Assembly (NCBI GenBank): GCA_041159745.1
Contig: JBEAXP010000098.1
Coordinates: 1 to 8,332, forward strand
Origin: Casp-actino8 sp041159745
Lineage (GTDB): Bacteria > Actinomycetota > Acidimicrobiia > Acidimicrobiales > Ilumatobacteraceae
DNA: 8,332 nt
Direction of reading: 5' to 3'
The notes beneath the pieces are model-generated. The model was given only the letters and a program-made list of their open reading frames with translations, searched no databases and was not told the DNA's origin. The position numbers were made by a program, and so were the translations under genes. Positions 5,037-8,332 of the stretch are shown piece by piece. The stretch's first letter is position 1. The number at the start of each line of letters is the position of its first letter.

Positions 5037-5825
5037 GTGAGCGCGCCGATTCGCTTCGATCTCACCGACGAGCGCGTCGGCATCATCACGCTCGATCGGC
5101 CCGACGCGCGCAACGCGCTCACCTTCGAGATGTACGCCGAGCTCGAGCGTCTCGTGCGCGCGGCGTCCGACACCGATGTCCGGTGTCTGGTGATCACCGG
5201 ATCCGACCCGGCGTTCTGCAGCGGAGACGACGTTCGCCAGGTGATGGGCGGGGGAGCCGAGGGCAAGGCCCCGGTCGTGGCCGACCGCACGCCCCGCCTC
5301 ACGCCCGCGGCCGACGCTCTGCTCCACACCGACGTGCCGGTGATCGCCGCCGTCAACGGCGCCGCGGTGGGCTGGGGGATGGAGCTCGCCCTCATGGCCG
5401 ACATCCGCATCGCGTCCGAGCGAGCCAAGTTCGGCGAACTGTTCGTGTTGCGCGGCCTCGTGTCCGACGCCCCCGGACTCGGCCGTCTCGCGCAAGTGGT
5501 CGGACGCGAGAAAGCGGCCGAATTGCTGTTCACCGGCGACGTGATCGGCGCCGAAGAGGCGCGGGCCATCGGTCTGGTCTCGCGGGTCGTCCCTCACGAC
5601 GATCTCCTTCCGGCCGCTCTGTCGTTGGCCGGACGAATCGCGGCCAACCCTCCGCTGGCGGTACGGCGACTCAAGGCGGGCTTGCGGAACACGCTCGATC
5701 CCGACTGGCGTGAACTCGGAGCATGGGTGTCGACGACACTCGGTGAATTGTTCGCGACCGCCGATCACCGTGAGGGAGTGCGCGCGTTTCTCGAGAAGCG
5801 CCCGCCCAAGTTCACCGGTCGCTGA
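5037..5825 (+). CDS. Enoyl-CoA hydratase/isomerase (crotonase) family protein
   Basis: From GTG 5037 this is a 262-residue crotonase. The open frame extends far upstream across mreB, but family homology begins only here (IRFDLTDERVGIITLDRPDA, 5-24). GTG lies 5 nt after the mreB stop with no Shine-Dalgarno, so coupling is likely. The oxyanion-hole segments are PAFCSGDD (58-65) and VNGAAVGWGMELALMADIRI (106-125). The C-terminal trimer region ends in the common DHREGVRAFLEKRPPKFTGR. Of the two glutamates used by rat mitochondrial hydratase (Glu144, Glu164), the first is Glu116 but the second aligns with Phe136 (GELFVLRG in place of GQPEIxLG). Simple enoyl-CoA hydration is therefore uncertain; another acyl-CoA reaction such as isomerisation or thioester hydrolysis is possible. 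The family call is firm, the reaction is not. With tesB nearby, fatty-acyl-CoA metabolism is a reasonable setting. Confidence 0.93.
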   Translation: MSAPIRFDLTDERVGIITLDRPDARNALTFEMYAELERLVRAASDTDVRCLVITGSDPAFCSGDDVRQVMGGGAEGKAPVVADRTPRLTPAADALLHTDVPVIAAVNGAAVGWGMELALMADIRIASERAKFGELFVLRGLVSDAPGLGRLAQVVGREKAAELLFTGDVIGAEEARAIGLVSRVVPHDDLLPAALSLAGRIAANPPLAVRRLKAGLRNTLDPDWRELGAWVSTTLGELFATADHREGVRAFLEKRPPKFTGR

Positions 5826-7011
5826 CGACCGGCACCACGAAGCCGTCGAGCGACAGGACCCACGGTCGCCCGGTGTGATCGCCGAGCACCCCCACCGATG
5901 ACGGCACCTTTCCGAGGGCGAGCAAGCCGCACTCGGTCGTGCCGTTGACGCACAGCGCCCGTACGACGCCGCTGCAGAAGTCGGAGAACACGTACCAGTC
6001 GCCGATGGCGGCGATGTCGTCGTTTCGAACCACGGTTCCGCCCGAGACCGAGCAATCACCGTTCTCGTGTTCGTACTCGAGAACGGGGTCGATCGATCGG
6101 TATGTGGAGTGGCGTTCGAGCTGGTCGTCGTTGTAGGGCCGGTTTCCTTCGTAGGCGCTCCAGCCGAATGACGCCCCCCTCAAGTCGGCGAGGGACACGA
6201 CGTTGATCTCCTCCACGTCGTTCTGCCCCACGTCGGCGATCCAGAGTCGGTCGGTGGCCGGATCGACCGAGACCCGCCACGGGTTGCGCAAACCGACCGA
6301 CCAGATCTCGGGTTCGGGCGCATCGGAGGTCGGGTCGAGGCGAACGATCTTGCCGAGAAGAGAGGTTGGATCGAGCGCGTATCGATCGGGATCTCCGCCG
6401 GCTCCTCCGTCACCGGTGAACACCAGCAGATCGGCGCCATCGGGTGTGACGAGGAGATCACCGCCGTTGTGGTTGGGGTAGGGCTGGCCGATCTCGAGAA
6501 GTTGCCGACGAGAGGCGATGTCGAAGGTGCCGTCGTCACGCACGTCGAAGCGGGCCACGATCGTGCTGCCGACGAGGTCGGTGTAGTTCACGAACGCCCG
6601 AGTTCCGTCGAGCGAGTAGGCCAGACCGAGCAGCCCGCGCTCACCCTCGGCCTTGGTGGCGTCGGAAATGTCCAGGAGAACCGCGCCGGGGGCGCCGTCG
6701 TCGTTCATGCGGCGAATCACCCCGGGTCGCTCGACGACATGCGTTTCACTCGAGCGCCACACCACGAGATCGACCGGCTGATCCCAGCCCGGCACGGGAA
6801 CGCCGAGCGTGGCGACCAACGACGGAACGGGCGGTGTGGAGACGACTCTCGTTTCGTCGGCGCCCGTCTCGTCGGGTCCGGTCACGGGGACGCCGGTGTC
6901 GATCGGGATCACGACCGACGGATCGACGGTCACGTCGTCGACACCGTTCTCCTCGGCTCCGCAGGCGCCGAGCAGCAGGGCTGTGACGGCCAGCGCGACC
7001 CCGCGATTCAT
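5812..7011 (-). CDS. Lipoprotein sugar dehydrogenase of the GSDH/Asd beta-propeller family (PQQ-dependent type)
   Basis: The 399-residue protein begins with a lipoprotein signal, MNRGVALAVTALLLGAC, with lipobox LGAC and lipidated Cys17. A Thr/Pro/Asp-rich linker (~20-65) follows, so the domain sits outside the membrane. The rest matches the glucose/sorbosone (soluble aldose) dehydrogenase six-bladed propeller: GERGLLGLAYSLDG (123-136), HNGGDLLVTPDG (181-192, with the likely catalytic His181), LLVFTGDGGAGGDP (195-208), LLGKIVRLDP (218-227), GLRNPWRVSVDP (240-251) and DRLWIADVGQNDVEEIN (254-270). Four cysteines (320, 346, 354, 361) could form disulfides. PQQ use is family knowledge; no pqq synthesis gene is visible here. 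The substrate cannot be named, and relatives act on sugars or are of unknown role. The ATG overlaps the tesB stop as ATGA, so it is the second gene of a tesB operon. Its end overlaps the crotonase gene by 14 bp. Confidence 0.92.
   Translation of the reverse strand: MNRGVALAVTALLLGACGAEENGVDDVTVDPSVVIPIDTGVPVTGPDETGADETRVVSTPPVPSLVATLGVPVPGWDQPVDLVVWRSSETHVVERPGVIRRMNDDGAPGAVLLDISDATKAEGERGLLGLAYSLDGTRAFVNYTDLVGSTIVARFDVRDDGTFDIASRRQLLEIGQPYPNHNGGDLLVTPDGADLLVFTGDGGAGGDPDRYALDPTSLLGKIVRLDPTSDAPEPEIWSVGLRNPWRVSVDPATDRLWIADVGQNDVEEINVVSLADLRGASFGWSAYEGNRPYNDDQLERHSTYRSIDPVLEYEHENGDCSVSGGTVVRNDDIAAIGDWYVFSDFCSGVVRALCVNGTTECGLLALGKVPSSVGVLGDHTGRPWVLSLDGFVVPVVSDR
5815..5832. terminator. Perfect 7-bp hairpin at the convergent overlap, candidate bidirectional terminator
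   Basis: CCGGTCG (5815-5821) and CGACCGG (5826-5832) form a perfect stem with a 4-nt loop, CTGA, that contains the crotonase TGA (5823-5825). The stop codon of the minus-strand lipoprotein gene (5812-5814) lies immediately beside the stem. The structure is symmetrical, so it could act on both transcripts. It has no U-tract. Confidence 0.45.
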
Positions 7012-7859
7012 GATCGTTCGCGGCGGATGAGTCCTTCTTGCACCACGCTCACGGCGAGTTGGCCGTCGCTCGTGAAGATCGAGCCGGTGGCGAGTCCACG
7101 CGCGTGCGACGTGGTGGGTGTGTGCTGGTCGTACAACAACCAGTCATCGGCACGGAACGGCCGGTGGAACCACATCGCGTGGTCGAGGCTGGCCATCTGC
7201 ACGTTGTCGGTCCAGTTGAGTCCGTGCGGCAGCAGAGTGGTGTCGAGCAGAGTCATGTCGCTCGCGTAGGTGACGATGCACGCGTGCAACGTCGGATCGT
7301 CGGGCAGTTGACCGTCGGCGCGCAACCACACGCTCTGGCGATCGCGGCTCTGGCGCGAACGCGACATCGGATCACCATCGACGTATCGAATGTCGATCGG
7401 CCGCGGCCGGTCGTACCACGAACCCATCTTCTCCTTGTACGGAGCCATGCGCGTCTTGAAGTCGGGCAAGGTGTCGGGAGCGGGGACGTCGGGCATCGGG
7501 TCCTGGTGCGACAGACCTTCTTCGAGCGAGTGGAAGCTGGCCTGCAGATTGAAGATGGCCTGGCCGTGTTGAATCGCCACCACGCGGCGCGTGGTGAAGC
7601 TGCGGCCGTCGCGAATGCGGTCGACCTCGTAGAGGATCGGCGCGGTGGGGTCGCCCGGTCGCAGGAAGTAGGCGTGGAGGGAGTGGACCCGTCGGTCCTT
7701 GTCGTCGACCGTGCGCGTGGCCGCGACCAGTGCCTGGCCGGCCACTTGGCCGCCGAAGACCCGGACGCGCTCCTCGTCGGCGGAGGGGCCACGGAAGATG
7801 TTGACCTCGATGGGCTCGAGGTCGAGCAGGCCGATCAGACTCTGGAGGGCATCGGACAC
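7008..7859 (-). CDS. tesB: Acyl-CoA thioesterase II (TesB)
   Basis: From GTG 7859 the protein has 283 residues, close to the ~286 of E. coli TesB. The open frame runs further upstream, but homology starts at SDALQSLIGLLDLEPIE, matching TesB's SQALKNLLTLLNLEKIE. TesB is a cytoplasmic double-hotdog enzyme that splits acyl-CoA into fatty acid and CoA. Strong blocks are FGGQVAGQALVAATRTV, HSLHAYFLRPGDPTAPILYEV, RDGRSFTTRRVVAIQHG, TYASDMTLLDTTLLPHG, MASLDHAMWFHRPF and SVVQEGLIR. The Asp of YASD and the Gln of VVQEG, both catalytic in E. coli, are present. The catalytic threonine region (ATIDHSM in E. coli) reads ASLDHAM, a Thr-to-Ser change. A GGAGG lies only 1 nt from the GTG, too close to be a normal ribosome site; a CAACAT box 6 nt upstream fits the leaderless pattern. 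It is first gene of an operon with the sugar dehydrogenase. Confidence 0.95.
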   Translation of the reverse strand: MSDALQSLIGLLDLEPIEVNIFRGPSADEERVRVFGGQVAGQALVAATRTVDDKDRRVHSLHAYFLRPGDPTAPILYEVDRIRDGRSFTTRRVVAIQHGQAIFNLQASFHSLEEGLSHQDPMPDVPAPDTLPDFKTRMAPYKEKMGSWYDRPRPIDIRYVDGDPMSRSRQSRDRQSVWLRADGQLPDDPTLHACIVTYASDMTLLDTTLLPHGLNWTDNVQMASLDHAMWFHRPFRADDWLLYDQHTPTTSHARGLATGSIFTSDGQLAVSVVQEGLIRRERS

Positions 7860-7865
7860 GCCTCC

Positions 7866-7871
7866 ATGTTG
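7866..7871 (-). promoter_or_regulatory. Possible -10 box (CAACAT) for tesB
   Basis: The minus strand reads CAACAT, GGAGGC, GTG. The 6-nt spacing equals that of three other genes here, but the first base is C rather than T, so the match to TANNNT is imperfect. The alternative is that GGAGG serves as a ribosome site for a later in-frame start, which would cut into the conserved N-terminus. Confidence 0.3.
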
Positions 7872-7931
7872 GCACGACCCGGGCTCGGGCGAAGTGTGGG
7901 TTCGACAGAAACCGCCCGCTGTACCCAGGGA

Positions 7932-7937
7932 TAGGGT
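7932..7937 (+). promoter_or_regulatory. -10 box (TAGGGT) for the nitroreductase gene, leaderless type
   Basis: TAGGGT is followed by CGCCCC and ATG 7944. No Shine-Dalgarno sequence is present. The box lies in the 84-bp divergent region (7860-7943) shared with tesB. ACCC (7923-7926) and GGGT (7934-7937) form a weak inverted repeat over the box, too short to call an operator. Confidence 0.55.
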
Positions 7938-7943
7938 CGCCCC

Positions 7944-8332
7944 ATGGCTCTTCTCCCTCTGGACCCCGATCAACTTCTGTCCACCACCCGCGCCGTGCGC
8001 AAGCGGCTCGACTTCAGCCGACCGGTCCCCGACGAGTTGATTCGCGAGTGCGTTTCCGTCGCCATGCAGTCGCCGTCGGGTTCCAACAACATGACCATGC
8101 AGTTCGTCATCGTGAAGGACCCGGCCAAGCGCAAGGCCATCGGCGACGTGTACAAGCAGTGCTATTCCATCTACCAGTCGATGGACGGCGTGTACATCCG
8201 CTCGATCGACAAGGGTGAAGCCGATGCCAACGCGCAGCAGCAGCGTTCGGCCGACTCCGCCGACTATCTCGGCGAGCACATGGGTGACGCGCCGGCCCTG
8301 GTGATCGCCTGCAACATGGGTGTTCGCGCCGA
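7944..8332 (+). CDS. Nitroreductase-family flavoprotein, N-terminal part (3' partial)
   Basis: The first 129 residues are present and the gene runs off the right edge. TTRAVRKRLDFSRPVPDELIRE is the N-terminal FMN-binding helix and loop of nitroreductases, with the Arg-rich TRAVRKR touching the flavin phosphate in relatives. SPSGSNNMTMQFVIVKDPAKR is the next family block (the P[ST]GxN segment), with the usual residues for the dimer interface. GDAPALVIACN near the edge is the central strand. Such proteins bind FMN, form dimers and reduce nitro compounds, quinones or other electrophiles with NAD(P)H. Nothing here tells the physiological substrate, and some relatives do dehalogenation or other chemistry. 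The ATG at 7944 is set by the TAGGGT box 6 nt upstream. Confidence 0.9.
   Translation, partial: MALLPLDPDQLLSTTRAVRKRLDFSRPVPDELIRECVSVAMQSPSGSNNMTMQFVIVKDPAKRKAIGDVYKQCYSIYQSMDGVYIRSIDKGEADANAQQQRSADSADYLGEHMGDAPALVIACNMGVRA

Noticed and set aside
4320..5825. A 501-codon open frame suggesting an N-terminal extension or fusion of the crotonase
   Set aside because: The first ~240 residues are Arg/His-rich out-of-frame reading of mreB; crotonase homology starts right at GTG 5037.
4989..6059. 356-codon minus-strand open frame across the crotonase and the end of the lipoprotein gene
   Set aside because: It covers two well-supported genes in other frames and has no family resemblance; Arg/Ser/His-rich shadow.
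7038..7934. 298-codon plus-strand open frame antisense to tesB
   Set aside because: It is a shadow of tesB, which is conserved over its full length.
7923..7937. ACCC...GGGT inverted repeat over the nitroreductase -10 box as an operator
   Set aside because: Only 4-bp arms, common by chance in GC-rich sequence.
7860..8279. A 140-residue N-terminal extension of TesB
   Set aside because: The extension runs antisense to the nitroreductase gene and lacks homology; TesB similarity begins at the GTG at 7859 and gives the usual length.
1..8332. CRISPR arrays, tRNA or rRNA genes, insertion sequences, prophage or defence genes
   Set aside because: No direct-repeat array, no tRNA-like cloverleaf, no transposase or integrase motifs were seen; gene content is housekeeping-like.

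Overview
This is a GC-rich, gene-dense bacterial window. It has 11 recognisable protein genes, short divergent intergenic gaps of 68-84 bp, convergent ends that overlap or nearly touch, and several GTG starts. There are no RNA genes, CRISPR arrays, insertion sequences or phage genes. A two-domain Zincin_2 protein of the actinobacterial type, an mreB, TANNNT boxes directly in front of start codons, and a WRHPSE-type N-terminal motif together suggest an actinomycetote. Class Acidimicrobiia (Ilumatobacter-like) is the most likely home; this is inferred from gene content recalled from memory, not from a search.

Left third (1-3255). The C-terminal end of an unidentified membrane protein (+) runs into a Zincin_2 protein (-), with a 17-bp overlap of the two 3' ends. 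A tail-anchored SDR/epimerase-like protein (+) is divergent from the Zincin_2 gene. It converges, with a hairpin in the gap, on a single-pass membrane protein with a trypsin/HtrA-like fold (-). All three proteins look catalytically degenerate: Zincin_2 lacks HExxH, the SDR lacks YxxxK and a full glycine motif, and the trypsin-like protein lacks all three triad residues.

Middle (3339-5825). Four tightly packed genes on the + strand form an apparent operon: moaE (molybdopterin synthase large subunit), a 64-residue single-pass membrane protein, mreB, and an enoyl-CoA hydratase/isomerase-family gene. Spacings are 0, -11 and +5 nt, so translational coupling is likely. No mreC, mreD, pbp2 or rodA accompanies mreB in the window.

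Right third (5812-8332). A two-gene minus-strand operon runs from tesB (acyl-CoA thioesterase II) into a lipoprotein sugar dehydrogenase of the GSDH/Asd beta-propeller family, joined by an ATGA overlap. The lipoprotein gene converges on the crotonase gene with a 14-bp overlap. A perfect 7-bp inverted repeat there has the crotonase stop codon in its loop. Divergent from tesB is the start of a nitroreductase-family gene that leaves the window.

The strongest sequence-level signals are a set of TANNNT hexamers placed 6-9 nt upstream of the starts of divergently read genes (leaderless transcription), compact hairpins at two of the three convergent junctions, and the run of pseudoenzyme-like proteins on the left.
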